From Ramlibacter sp. (lineage in GTDB: Bacteria > Pseudomonadota > Gammaproteobacteria > Burkholderiales > Burkholderiaceae_C): DNA of 64,000 nt. This document shows, piece after piece, positions 1 through 9,481 of this stretch. The notes under the pieces are model-generated. The model was given only the letters and a program-made list of their open reading frames with translations, was not told the origin of the DNA and did not search any database. The translations under genes and the position numbers were made by a program. Positions within the stretch are counted from its first letter, which is position 1, and the number at the start of each line of letters is the position of its first letter. The stretch lies in assembly GCA_029237735.1 (NCBI GenBank), contig JAQZBU010000008.1:1-64000 (forward strand). Direction: 5' to 3'.

Positions 1-519
<519 letters not shown>

Positions 520-523
<4 letters not shown>

Positions 524-978
524 TGGGGCCGCGGCCGCAGCTCTCCCTGAAAGGACGGGCCCTGCGCCTGTTGAGCGGCCGCGAGCATTCGCGCAGCGAG
601 CTGGAGCGCAAGCTCGCTGCACACGAGGAAGAACCCGGCCAACTGCGCCGGGTGCTCGATGAATTGCAAGCCAAGGGCTTCATCGACCACGCGCGGGTGG
701 CCGAGTCGCTCATCCACCGGCGCGCGGGCAAGTTGGGCGCGGCCCGGATCCGGCAGGAATTGCAGGCCAAGGGCCTCGACGCGGAGCTGGTCACCCAAAC
801 GGTCGCCAGCCTGCGGGCCACGGAGGTCCAGCGCGCCCGCGAGGTGTGGCGGCGCAAATTCGACGCCCCGCCCGCCGACGCGGCCGAGCGCGGCAAGCAG
901 GCACGGTTCCTGGCTGCGCGCGGGTTCGATGGGGAAGTGATCCTCCGCGTGCTCTCCGGCATGGATCAACGCAACTAG
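520..978 (+). CDS. recX: Regulatory protein RecX
   Basis: This 152-residue protein matches RecX, a small all-helical inhibitor that binds RecA filaments and limits recombinase activity. The three-helix repeats are visible, for example [20 protein letters not shown] at the N-terminus and [16 protein letters not shown] in the middle. Start choice is between GTG at 520 and ATG at 523; both overlap the recA stop, so translation is probably coupled to recA. Length and position directly after recA fit the family. No independent promoter is visible. Confidence 0.92.
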
Positions 979-1052
979 CTGTCATGCCGGGCTTGACCCG
1001 GCATCCATGGTGGCGCGCCCACATGGATTGCGGGTCGAGCCCGCAATGACAG
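979..1052 (+). repeat. REP-like palindromic element (two ~31-nt inverted arms)
   Basis: The left arm (979-1009) and right arm (1022-1052) are near-perfect inverted copies around a 12-base centre. Each arm also folds on itself, for example TGCCGGG-CTTGA-CCCGGCA in the left arm. The core GGGCTTGACCCGG resembles dispersed palindromic repeats common in proteobacterial intergenic DNA. It sits between the convergent recX and argC genes, where the RNA hairpin could also act as a two-way terminator, although no T-run follows. A truncated relative occurs at 7894-7914. Confidence 0.75.
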
Positions 1053-1054
1053 CC

Positions 1055-1975
1055 TCAGATGTCCAGCATCAGCTTCAGGTTCTGCACGGCCGCGCCGCTG
1101 GCGCCTTTACCCAGGTTGTCCAGACGGGCGACGAGCACGGCGTGGTGATAGTCCATGTTCGAGTAGACCCGCAGTTCCATCTTGTTCGTGTCGTTGAGGG
1201 CGAGCGGATCGAGCTTGCCGTCAACCGTGGGCGTCTCCACGCTCACCCACTCGCTGCCCGCGTAGTGCTTGACCAGGGCATCGTGCAGGTCTGCGGGTCT
1301 GGGGCTGCCGGGCAGCAGGTCCAGATGCAGGGGCAACTGCACCAGCATGCCCTGCTTGAAATTACCCACCGCCGGAATGAAGATCGGCCGCCGGGTGAGA
1401 CCGGTGTATTTCATGATCTCGGGCAGGTGCTTGTGTTTCAGGCCGAGCGCGTAGACCTCGTAGGCCGGCGCCGTCCCTTTCTCGTACGCCTCGATCAGCG
1501 TGCGCCCGCCGCCCGAATAGCCGCTGACCGAAGGCAGCGACAGCGGGAAATCGCGGGGGATCAGGCCGGCATCCACCAGCGGGCGGATCAGCGCTATCGC
1601 GCCCGTGGCATAGCAGCCGGGATTGCTCACCCGGGCGGCCTTTGCGACGGCTTCCCGTTGGCCCGGCGCCAGCTCCGGAAAGCCAAACACCCAGCCTTCG
1701 GCCGTGCGGTGCGCGGTGGATGCGTCGATGACGCGTGGCCCGCGACCGTTGGTGCGCTTGATCTCGTCGATGACGGCGACCGATTCGCACGCCGCATCGT
1801 CGTGCAGGCACAGGATCACCAGGTCCACGCCGGCCATCAGCTCACGCTTGGCGGCCGCATCCTTGCGCAACTCGGGCGCGATGCTGACAAGCTCGACCTG
1901 CGCCATCTTCGCCAGCCGCTCGCGGATCTGCAGGCCGGTGGTGCCGGCTTCGCCATCGATAAAGACTTTCGCCAT
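1055..1975 (-). CDS. argC: N-acetyl-gamma-glutamyl-phosphate reductase (type 2)
   Basis: The product reduces N-acetyl-glutamyl-5-phosphate to the semialdehyde with NADPH, the third step of arginine biosynthesis. The 306-residue length and the start [19 protein letters not shown] identify the shorter type 2 ArgC. The nucleotide-binding loop is GEAGTTG (8-14), and the catalytic cysteine is C121 in [10 protein letters not shown]. The ATG at 1975 is preceded on its strand by an ACAGGGAA ribosome site. The gene is divergent from sucC across 157 bases and convergent with recX. It stands alone rather than in an arginine operon. Confidence 0.93.
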   Translation of the reverse strand: MAKVFIDGEAGTTGLQIRERLAKMAQVELVSIAPELRKDAAAKRELMAGVDLVILCLHDDAACESVAVIDEIKRTNGRGPRVIDASTAHRTAEGWVFGFPELAPGQREAVAKAARVSNPGCYATGAIALIRPLVDAGLIPRDFPLSLPSVSGYSGGGRTLIEAYEKGTAPAYEVYALGLKHKHLPEIMKYTGLTRRPIFIPAVGNFKQGMLVQLPLHLDLLPGSPRPADLHDALVKHYAGSEWVSVETPTVDGKLDPLALNDTNKMELRVYSNMDYHHAVLVARLDNLGKGASGAAVQNLKLMLDI

Positions 1976-2132
1976 TGTTTTCCCTGTGGAAACTGCTTAC
2001 CGCCATCGTAAGGCACGCACGATATTTGTGCATCGCAGCATGATACAGTTGGAAGCTGCTCTTTGCACCGGCCGGCTCGGCCGCCGCGCTGTCGTTGGGC
2101 ACCACCCCACCCGTTCCTCGAGAGACACCTCA

Positions 2133-3299
<1,167 letters not shown>

Positions 3300-3311
3300 G
3301 GAAACGAAGCC

Positions 3312-4205
3312 ATGTCCATCTACATCAACAAAGACACCAAGGTCATCACCCAGGGCATCACGGGCAAGACCGGCCAGTTCCACACCGAGAAGTGCCAGGA
3401 ATACGCGAACGGCAAGAATTGCTTCGTTGCCGGCGTCAACCCGAAGAAGGCGGGCGAAAGGATTTTCGACATTCCGATCTTCGCCTCGGTCAAGGATGCC
3501 AAGGCGCAGACCGGCGCGACCGTCTCCGTCATCTACGTGCCGCCCGCCGGCGCCGCCGCGGCGATCTGGGAAGCCGTCGAGGCCGACCTCGACCTCGCGA
3601 TCTGCATCACCGAAGGCATTCCGGTCAGGGACATGCTTGAAGTGCGCAACCGCATGCTCGCCAAGGAAGCGGCCGGCGGCAAGAAGACACTGCTGTTGGG
3701 GCCTAACTGCCCGGGCCTCATCACGCCCGACGAGATCAAGATCGGCATCATGCCGGGGCATATCCACCGCAAGGGGCGCATCGGCGTCGTGTCCCGTTCG
3801 GGCACGCTGACCTATGAAGCCGTGGCGCAGCTCACCGAAATCGGCCTGGGCCAGTCCAGCGCCGTGGGCATCGGCGGAGACCCGATCAACGGCCTGAAGC
3901 ACATCGACGTCATGAAGGCCTTCAACGACGATCCGGACACCGACGCGGTGATCATGATCGGCGAGATCGGCGGCCCGGACGAGGCGGACGCCGCCCGCTG
4001 GTGCAAGGACAACATGAAAAAGCCGATCGTCGGCTTCATCGCGGGAGTCACCGCGCCGGCGGGCAAGCGGATGGGCCACGCCGGCGCGCTGATCTCCGGC
4101 GGCGCCGACACGGCCGAAGCCAAACTAGCCGTCATGGAAGAGTGCGGCTTCAAGGTTACGCGCAATCCCTCCGAGATGGCCAAGCTGCTGAAGGCGCTCT
4201 TGTAG
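3312..4205 (+). CDS. sucD: Succinate-CoA ligase, alpha subunit
   Basis: SucD is the CoA-binding subunit that carries the phosphohistidine intermediate. It has 297 residues. The N-terminal Rossmann segment contains TQGITGKTGQFHTEK, followed by the conserved GPNCPGLITP. The C-terminal GHAGALISGG contains the histidine phosphorylated in the reaction. An AAGGAA ribosome site precedes the ATG. It forms a two-gene operon with sucC. Confidence 0.97.
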   Translation: MSIYINKDTKVITQGITGKTGQFHTEKCQEYANGKNCFVAGVNPKKAGERIFDIPIFASVKDAKAQTGATVSVIYVPPAGAAAAIWEAVEADLDLAICITEGIPVRDMLEVRNRMLAKEAAGGKKTLLLGPNCPGLITPDEIKIGIMPGHIHRKGRIGVVSRSGTLTYEAVAQLTEIGLGQSSAVGIGGDPINGLKHIDVMKAFNDDPDTDAVIMIGEIGGPDEADAARWCKDNMKKPIVGFIAGVTAPAGKRMGHAGALISGGADTAEAKLAVMEECGFKVTRNPSEMAKLLKALL

Positions 4206-4236
4206 GGCGCTGTTGCGGTTATCCACAACTGCGGAC

Positions 4237-4260
4237 CGATTGTCCTGAGGGACAATCGGT
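4237..4260 (+). other. Perfect 10-bp inverted repeat after sucD
   Basis: CCGATTGTCC and GGACAATCGG form a perfect stem with a four-base loop (TGAG) between sucD and the TerC gene. No T-run follows, so it is not a classical intrinsic terminator. It could be an mRNA stabiliser at the end of sucCD, a weak or Rho-assisted terminator, or a protein site. A consensus DnaA-box nonamer (TTATCCACA) lies just upstream at 4220-4228. Confidence 0.45.
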
Positions 4261-4296
4261 GTTCCGCTTCAAGCAAACCCGTTTCCGACACCTCGC

Positions 4297-5004
4297 ATGG
4301 AAGACTTCCTCGCCGCCCCGTTCTGGATCGCCGTCGGCCAGATCATCCTGATCGACATTCTGCTCGGCGGGGACAATGCGGTGGTGATCGCGCTGGCCTG
4401 CCGGGGCCTGCCGCCCAAACAACGCAAGCAGGGCATCTTCTTCGGCACCCTGGGCGCGATCGTGCTGCGGGTCATCCTGATCGCCTTTGCGCTCGCGCTG
4501 CTTGCCATTCCCTACCTCAAGGTGGTGGGAGCCCTGCTGCTGATCTGGATCGGCGTCAAGCTGATGGTGCCCCAGGATGACGAGGGGCACGCAAACATCA
4601 GCACCAGCGACAAGCTGTGGGGGGCCGTCAAGACGGTGATCATTGCCGACCTGGTGATGAGCGTGGACAACGTGCTCGCAATCGCCGGCGCCGCCGAGAC
4701 CGCCGGCAAACACCAGCTTCCGCTGGTCATCTTCGGCCTGCTGGTCAGCATCCCGATCATCGTGGCCGGCAGCCAGCTGGTGCTCAAGCTGATGGACCGG
4801 TTCCCGATCATCATCACGCTCGGGGCTATGCTCCTGGGCTGGATCGCGGGCCAGATGGCCTATACCGATCCGGCACTGAAGCCGTTCGTGTCACCCGACA
4901 AGGCCTGGGAATACGCGGCCGCCGCCGGCGGCGCGTTGCTGGTGCTGGCCATCAGCAAACTGCTACAGGCCCGCCGCCGCGCGTCGGGTGTCGATCCTGC
5001 GTAG
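4297..5004 (+). CDS. TerC family integral membrane protein
   Basis: This 235-residue polytopic membrane protein belongs to the TerC/YjbE family, linked to metal (notably manganese) export and tellurite resistance. The paired acidic membrane motifs of the family are visible: GGDNAVVIALACRG near residue 25 and MSVDNVLAIAGAA near residue 120. About seven hydrophobic segments span the protein and a short basic tail ends it. Position after sucCD is common in Burkholderiales. The transported substrate cannot be read from sequence. Confidence 0.88.
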   Translation: MEDFLAAPFWIAVGQIILIDILLGGDNAVVIALACRGLPPKQRKQGIFFGTLGAIVLRVILIAFALALLAIPYLKVVGALLLIWIGVKLMVPQDDEGHANISTSDKLWGAVKTVIIADLVMSVDNVLAIAGAAETAGKHQLPLVIFGLLVSIPIIVAGSQLVLKLMDRFPIIITLGAMLLGWIAGQMAYTDPALKPFVSPDKAWEYAAAAGGALLVLAISKLLQARRRASGVDPA

Positions 5005-5189
5005 GCCGCGCACTACAGTCTGAAATTGCAACAATTTGTATTTGGCGCGTGACAAAGTCCCTTGTCCGCTGCTGTACCGTCTGTTAACGTCGAACCGGAG
5101 GCCTGCACCCCTTTCCTGGCGTCGCGGGTGTATGGAATGCTGCGGAAAACCGCAGTGTTTTGAAGAGTTTCTCTGGACGAGGGGCGGGC

Positions 5190-7883
5190 GTGAGTACATC
5201 TTCTTCGGCAAAACGTGGCCAGTTTTGGCGCGCGGACTGGTTTGTCGCCGTCCTCGTCGTGCTGGCGGTGTTCGTCCTGCACCAGGCCACCGACGTATTT
5301 GGCACGCTGGAGCGGCGCTTCTACGACTTCGCCAGCACCAGCAGCGGCCGACAGCCCTCCGACCGGATTGCCATCATCGCCATCGACGACCAGAGCATCG
5401 CCAACATCGGGCGCTGGCCGTGGCCCCGCGATGTTCACGCCCAGCTGATCGATCAGCTCGCTGCAGCCAAGGCCAAGACCATCGTCCAGACAGTCTTCTT
5501 CTTCGAGCCGCAGACCGACCGCGGACTGCAGTTCATCCGCAAGATCAAGGAAGCGCTAGGACCGGTGCAGGAAGGCGCGGGCGGCCAGGCCGAGCAACTC
5601 GCCAAGGTCATCGCGGAGGCCGAGAAGGCAATGGATACCGATGCCCAGCTTGCGGCCAGCATGGCCAAGGCGGGCAATGTGCTGGTGCCATCCTTTTTCT
5701 CGCTGGGCGAGCCGCAGGGCAACGCGGACAAGCCTCTGCCCGGGTTTGCCCTCAAGAGCACCATCAAAGAAACCAGCGGCTTTTCGGAACCCGCCCTTCG
5801 AGCCCAGGAGCCGATCGACACGATTGGCGCAGCGGCGCAGGGCGTGGGCCACCTCAACCAACTCAATGACGTCGATGGCGCAGTACGGTACGAGCCGATG
5901 CTGGTCAACTACTATGGCAACGCAGTGCCTTCGATGGCATTGCTGGCTGCGGCGAGCAGCCTGAACCTCGCGCCGTCCGACATCAAGCTCAACGTCGGCG
6001 AATCAGTCCAGATCGGAAAGCTGCGGGTCAGGACGGACCCCATGGCGCACATGCTGCCGCAGTTCTACAAGGGCAAGGACGGGCGGGCGGCGTTCGCCGT
6101 CGACTCGTTCTATGACGTTCTCAGCGGGAAAATCCCTGCGAGCAAATACGCGGACAAGATCGTCCTCATCGGCGCGACCGCGACCGGAGTGGGTGTGCAG
6201 TTCCCCGCACCGGGCTACACGGCCATCACGCCGGTCGAATTGATCGCGCACATCACCTCCAGCATATTGGGGGAGCATTTCATCGTGCAGCCGGGCTGGA
6301 GTCTCTGGGCGGAGCTCGGCCTCTTCCTGCTGATCGCGGCCTATTTGGTGGCGGGCCTGCCGCGCCTATCGGCCGGCATGGCCGGCAGTGCCACGGCGGT
6401 GGTTTTCATCGCATTGCTGGGCGTCGAATTCGTGCTGCTCGCCAGTGCCGGTACCTGGTTGCACCTGGTGTTCCCGGCATCGCTGCTGGTGATCGGCCAC
6501 CTCGCGCTCACCACCAAGCGCTTCCTGGTGACCGAAGCGGGCAAGCTCAAATCCGACGACGAGTCGGCCGAAACCAACCGCATGATGGGCCTGGCACTGC
6601 AGGGTCAGGGGCAGCTCGACGCAGCCTTCGATCGTTTCAGCCGCGTCCCGATGGGCGAAGAGGTGATGGCAAACCTCTACAACCTGGCCCTCGACTTCGA
6701 GCGCAAGCGCCAGTTCAACAAGGCTCAGGCTATCTACGAGCACATGGCCGCCTACGACAAGGGCTACAAGGACCTGCAGTCGAAACTCAACCGGGCGAAG
6801 AATCTCTCGGAGACCGTCATCCTGGGTGGCGGCGGATCGCACCCCGGCGGCACGATGCTTTTGGACGGCGGCGCCGTCGAGAAGCCAATGCTCGGGCGCT
6901 ACCAGGTCGAGAAAGAACTCGGCAAGGGCGCGATGGGCGTGGTGTACCTCGGCAAGGACCCGAAAATCGGCCGCGTCGTGGCGATCAAGACAATGGCACT
7001 GTCGCAGGAGTTCGAGGGCGAGGAACTGACCGACGCACGTGAGCGCTTCTTCCGCGAGGCCGAGACGGCCGGACGGCTGCAGCACCAGAACATCGTCACG
7101 ATCTTCGACGCCGGCGAGGAGCACGACCTCGCCTACATCGCCATGGAGTTCCTGAAGGGCAAGGACCTGGCCGATTTCTGCAAGGACGGCCAGTTGCTGC
7201 CCATGCCGAAAGTGCTGTCCATCGTATCGCGCGTGGCCGAGGCGTTGGCCTACGCGCACAAACAGAACGTCGTCCATCGCGACATCAAGCCGGCGAACAT
7301 CATGTACGAGTTCGACAGCGACACCGTCAAGGTGACAGACTTCGGTATCGCTCGCATCACGGACTCCAGCAAAACCAAGACAGGCCTCGTACTGGGCACG
7401 CCCAGCTTCATGTCGCCGGAACAGATCGCCGGCAAGAAGGTGGACGGTCGCTCCGATCTCTACTCGCTGGGCGTGATGCTGTTCCAGATGCTCGCGGGGG
7501 TTCTGCCTTTCCGCGGCGACTCGATGGCGGAGCTGATGTACAAGATCGCCAACGAGGAGGCGCCCGATATCCGCATCATTCGCAGGGACGTCTCGGACCG
7601 GCTGGCGAACATCGTGGCGTTGGCTTTGAGCAAGCGCCCGGAGACGCGTTACCAGAGTGGAGACCAGTTCGCCGCCGACCTCAAGTCGGTGATGGCGGAC
7701 GCTTTCGCGCCCTCGACTCCCGGTGCGACCGCTCCGGTGTATGAAGCCACCGTGGTCGGCATGCCCGTGACAACTGCGCCCGGCTATGATCCGACGCAGA
7801 AAAAGGAAGAGGGCGATCCGGCCTTCGCCAAGACTGACGTGTTCCGCAAATCGGACACGGGCAGCGGCCCTGGCGGCGCATGA
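5190..7883 (+). CDS. CHASE2 sensor serine/threonine protein kinase
   Basis: This is a membrane-anchored Hanks-type kinase of about 897 residues. TM1 (about 17-31) is followed by an extracytoplasmic CHASE2 domain containing DRIAIIAIDDQSIANIGRWP. A membrane cluster (about 373-444), a TPR-like helical stretch, and the kinase domain (about 570-835) follow. Catalytic residues are all present: glycine loop GKGAMGVVY, K600 in VAIKT, H696-R697-D698 in HRDIKPAN, D717 in DFG, and SPEQ in the activation segment. I chose GTG 5190, preceded by GACGAGGGG, over TTG 5160. The 185-base upstream gap holds an AAATTG-CAA-CAATTT inverted repeat (5023-5037) and a small CTGCGG-AAAA-CCGCAG hairpin (5140-5155). It is the first gene of the signalling cluster. 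Confidence 0.9.
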   Translation: MSTSSSAKRGQFWRADWFVAVLVVLAVFVLHQATDVFGTLERRFYDFASTSSGRQPSDRIAIIAIDDQSIANIGRWPWPRDVHAQLIDQLAAAKAKTIVQTVFFFEPQTDRGLQFIRKIKEALGPVQEGAGGQAEQLAKVIAEAEKAMDTDAQLAASMAKAGNVLVPSFFSLGEPQGNADKPLPGFALKSTIKETSGFSEPALRAQEPIDTIGAAAQGVGHLNQLNDVDGAVRYEPMLVNYYGNAVPSMALLAAASSLNLAPSDIKLNVGESVQIGKLRVRTDPMAHMLPQFYKGKDGRAAFAVDSFYDVLSGKIPASKYADKIVLIGATATGVGVQFPAPGYTAITPVELIAHITSSILGEHFIVQPGWSLWAELGLFLLIAAYLVAGLPRLSAGMAGSATAVVFIALLGVEFVLLASAGTWLHLVFPASLLVIGHLALTTKRFLVTEAGKLKSDDESAETNRMMGLALQGQGQLDAAFDRFSRVPMGEEVMANLYNLALDFERKRQFNKAQAIYEHMAAYDKGYKDLQSKLNRAKNLSETVILGGGGSHPGGTMLLDGGAVEKPMLGRYQVEKELGKGAMGVVYLGKDPKIGRVVAIKTMALSQEFEGEELTDARERFFREAETAGRLQHQNIVTIFDAGEEHDLAYIAMEFLKGKDLADFCKDGQLLPMPKVLSIVSRVAEALAYAHKQNVVHRDIKPANIMYEFDSDTVKVTDFGIARITDSSKTKTGLVLGTPSFMSPEQIAGKKVDGRSDLYSLGVMLFQMLAGVLPFRGDSMAELMYKIANEEAPDIRIIRRDVSDRLANIVALALSKRPETRYQSGDQFAADLKSVMADAFAPSTPGATAPVYEATVVGMPVTTAPGYDPTQKKEEGDPAFAKTDVFRKSDTGSGPGGA

Positions 7884-7893
7884 ACGACCTGAA

Positions 7894-7914
7894 GGCTTGA
7901 CCCGGCAATCTATG
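7894..7914 (+). repeat. Truncated REP-like half element over the phosphatase start
   Basis: Fourteen consecutive bases here (GGCTTGACCCGGCA, 7894-7907) are identical to the left arm of the palindromic element at 979-1052, and the following ATCTATG resembles its ATCCATG. The match covers most of the 28-base gap between kinase and phosphatase and includes the phosphatase ATG. It looks like a degenerate half copy of the repeat, but a chance match cannot be ruled out without searching for more copies. Confidence 0.5.
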
Positions 7915-8697
7915 AACTACGAGTTTTGCATACGCACCGATCCGGGTCTCGCGCGCGAGAACAACGAGGACTCCGTCGCCTTCGATGAACCCGTGCGGCT
8001 GGGCGTGCTTGCCGATGGAATGGGGGGTTACAACGCCGGTGAGGTCGCCAGCGGGATGGCGACCACCTTCATCAAGTCGGAACTCGGTCGCTGGCTGGCC
8101 CAGGCCGGTCGCCACGCCAATGCCCGCGAAGTGCGCAGGGCGATGGAGATCTGCGTCGACAATGCCAACCGGTCGATCTTCAATGCCGCCAATTCCAACC
8201 CGCAGTACAGCGGCATGGGCACCACGTTGGTGGTGGGCGTATTCCAGGACGCCCGCCTTGTGCTGGGCCACATCGGAGATTCGCGCTGCTACCGCCTTCG
8301 CGGCGAGGAGTTCGCGCAGATCACCAAGGACCATTCGCTGCTCCAGGAGCAAATGGACGCCGGCCTCATCACGCCGGAGCAGGCGGCGACCTCCAGCAAC
8401 AAGAACCTGGTAACCCGCGCCTTGGGCGTGGAGGACGCGGTGTTGCTGGAAGTCAACGAACACAAGGTCGAGGCGGGCGATATCTACCTGATGTGCTCGG
8501 ATGGGCTGTCGGACATGGTGGATGATGAGGGAATTGCCAAGATCCTGGGCGCAGACGGCCCGCTGGAGCAGAAGGTGACGCAGTTGATCGACGCGGCCAA
8601 CGCCAATGGAGGGAGGGACAACATCTCCGTCCTGATGGCGCAAGCCAACACCGATTCGAAAAAACGCGGGCTGATTTCCAGATTGCTGGGAAAATAG
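7912..8697 (+). CDS. PP2C-type serine/threonine phosphatase (Stp1/PrpC-like)
   Basis: This 261-residue PP2C phosphatase most likely reverses phosphorylation by the adjacent kinase. Family motifs include RTDPGLARENNEDS near the N-terminus, the metal-binding GVLADGMGGYNAGEVAS, and GHIGDSRCYRLR. The C-terminal part has CSDGLSDMVDDEGI and GGRDNISVLM, which supply the remaining metal aspartates. MNYEF at 7912 matches where this family starts, but no good ribosome site precedes it. The frame stays open further upstream inside the kinase gene, and TTG 7897 is the only close alternative. It is soluble, with no membrane segment. Confidence 0.9.
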   Translation: MNYEFCIRTDPGLARENNEDSVAFDEPVRLGVLADGMGGYNAGEVASGMATTFIKSELGRWLAQAGRHANAREVRRAMEICVDNANRSIFNAANSNPQYSGMGTTLVVGVFQDARLVLGHIGDSRCYRLRGEEFAQITKDHSLLQEQMDAGLITPEQAATSSNKNLVTRALGVEDAVLLEVNEHKVEAGDIYLMCSDGLSDMVDDEGIAKILGADGPLEQKVTQLIDAANANGGRDNISVLMAQANTDSKKRGLISRLLGK

Positions 8698-8700
8698 TCT

Positions 8701-8729
8701 TTGGTATTAATTCCTCGATAATTAGTAAT
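8701..8729 (+). promoter_or_regulatory. Possible sigma-70 promoter before the FHA gene
   Basis: The 49-base gap between phosphatase and FHA genes is markedly AT-rich for this DNA. TTGGTA (8701-8706) and AGTAAT (8724-8729) are 17 bases apart and each matches four of six consensus positions. This could give the downstream genes a second promoter inside the cluster. The match is weak. Confidence 0.25.
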
Positions 8730-8746
8730 ATAGACAGGAGCGGACC

Positions 8747-9430
8747 ATGCCGAAAATGATCGTTTCGATCGACGGTGTTGTCATCAAGGAAGTGCAGTTG
8801 ACCAAGGACCGGACCACCCTGGGGCGCCGGCCGTACAACGACATCGTGATCGACAATCTTGCTGTGAGCGGGGAGCATGCGGTGCTGCAAATGACCGGCA
8901 ACGAGGTCTACCTCGAAGACCTCAACAGCACCAACGGCACCTACGTGAACGGCAAGGCCGTCAAGAAGCAGCTGTTGCAGAACAACGACACGGTCGAGGT
9001 CGGCAAGTACAAGATCAAGTACATCAACGAGGTCGCGGGGCCGACCTTCGAAAAGACGATGATCCTGAAGGCAGGCGCCCTGCCGCCGATGCCCCACGCG
9101 CCCGCCCCTGCACAGGCGGGCACGGCCCCGACCTCCCTTGCGCATGCACAAGCCGCCGATCTGGGGCAAGTCAACGCCGCCATCAAGGTACTGTCCGGTG
9201 CGGCTGCAGGCCGCGAGGTGCCGCTCGTGAAAGTGGTCACCACCATCGGCAAACCCGGCGTCGCCGTCGCCGCCATCACCAAACGCCCTCACGGATTCGT
9301 TGTCGCGCACGTCGACGGCGCCAATACGCCCACGCTGAATGGAGCCGCCATCGGCGCGGACCCGGTCATGCTCAAACACGGCGACCTGCTCGAGCTCGCC
9401 GGCACGCAGATGCAGTTTGTGCAGGCCTGA
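8747..9430 (+). CDS. Tandem FHA-domain protein
   Basis: This 227-residue cytosolic protein begins with a canonical forkhead-associated domain, which reads phosphothreonine on partners. Its binding residues are visible: G26-R27 in TLGRR, S41 and H44 in SGEH, and N63 in NSTNGTYVNG. A proline/alanine linker (about 105-145) leads to a second FHA-like fold (about 150-227) with TTIGKPG, TLNGAAI and LKHGDLLEL but without the SxxH motif, so it is probably degenerate. The linker start has EKTMIL with T104 as a possible phosphosite. A good AGGAG site precedes the ATG. Kinase and phosphatase neighbours suggest it is the reader of that pair. Confidence 0.88.
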   Translation: MPKMIVSIDGVVIKEVQLTKDRTTLGRRPYNDIVIDNLAVSGEHAVLQMTGNEVYLEDLNSTNGTYVNGKAVKKQLLQNNDTVEVGKYKIKYINEVAGPTFEKTMILKAGALPPMPHAPAPAQAGTAPTSLAHAQAADLGQVNAAIKVLSGAAAGREVPLVKVVTTIGKPGVAVAAITKRPHGFVVAHVDGANTPTLNGAAIGADPVMLKHGDLLELAGTQMQFVQA

Positions 9431-9481
9431 CAGCCGGGCCGTGCAAGCGCCGGCTGCGTCGCTCAGGAGGGACCGCACCTG

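Noticed and set aside
4220-4228. Replication origin suggested by a DnaA box
   Set aside because: It is a single box without a cluster, AT-rich unwinding region, or dnaA/dnaN genes nearby.
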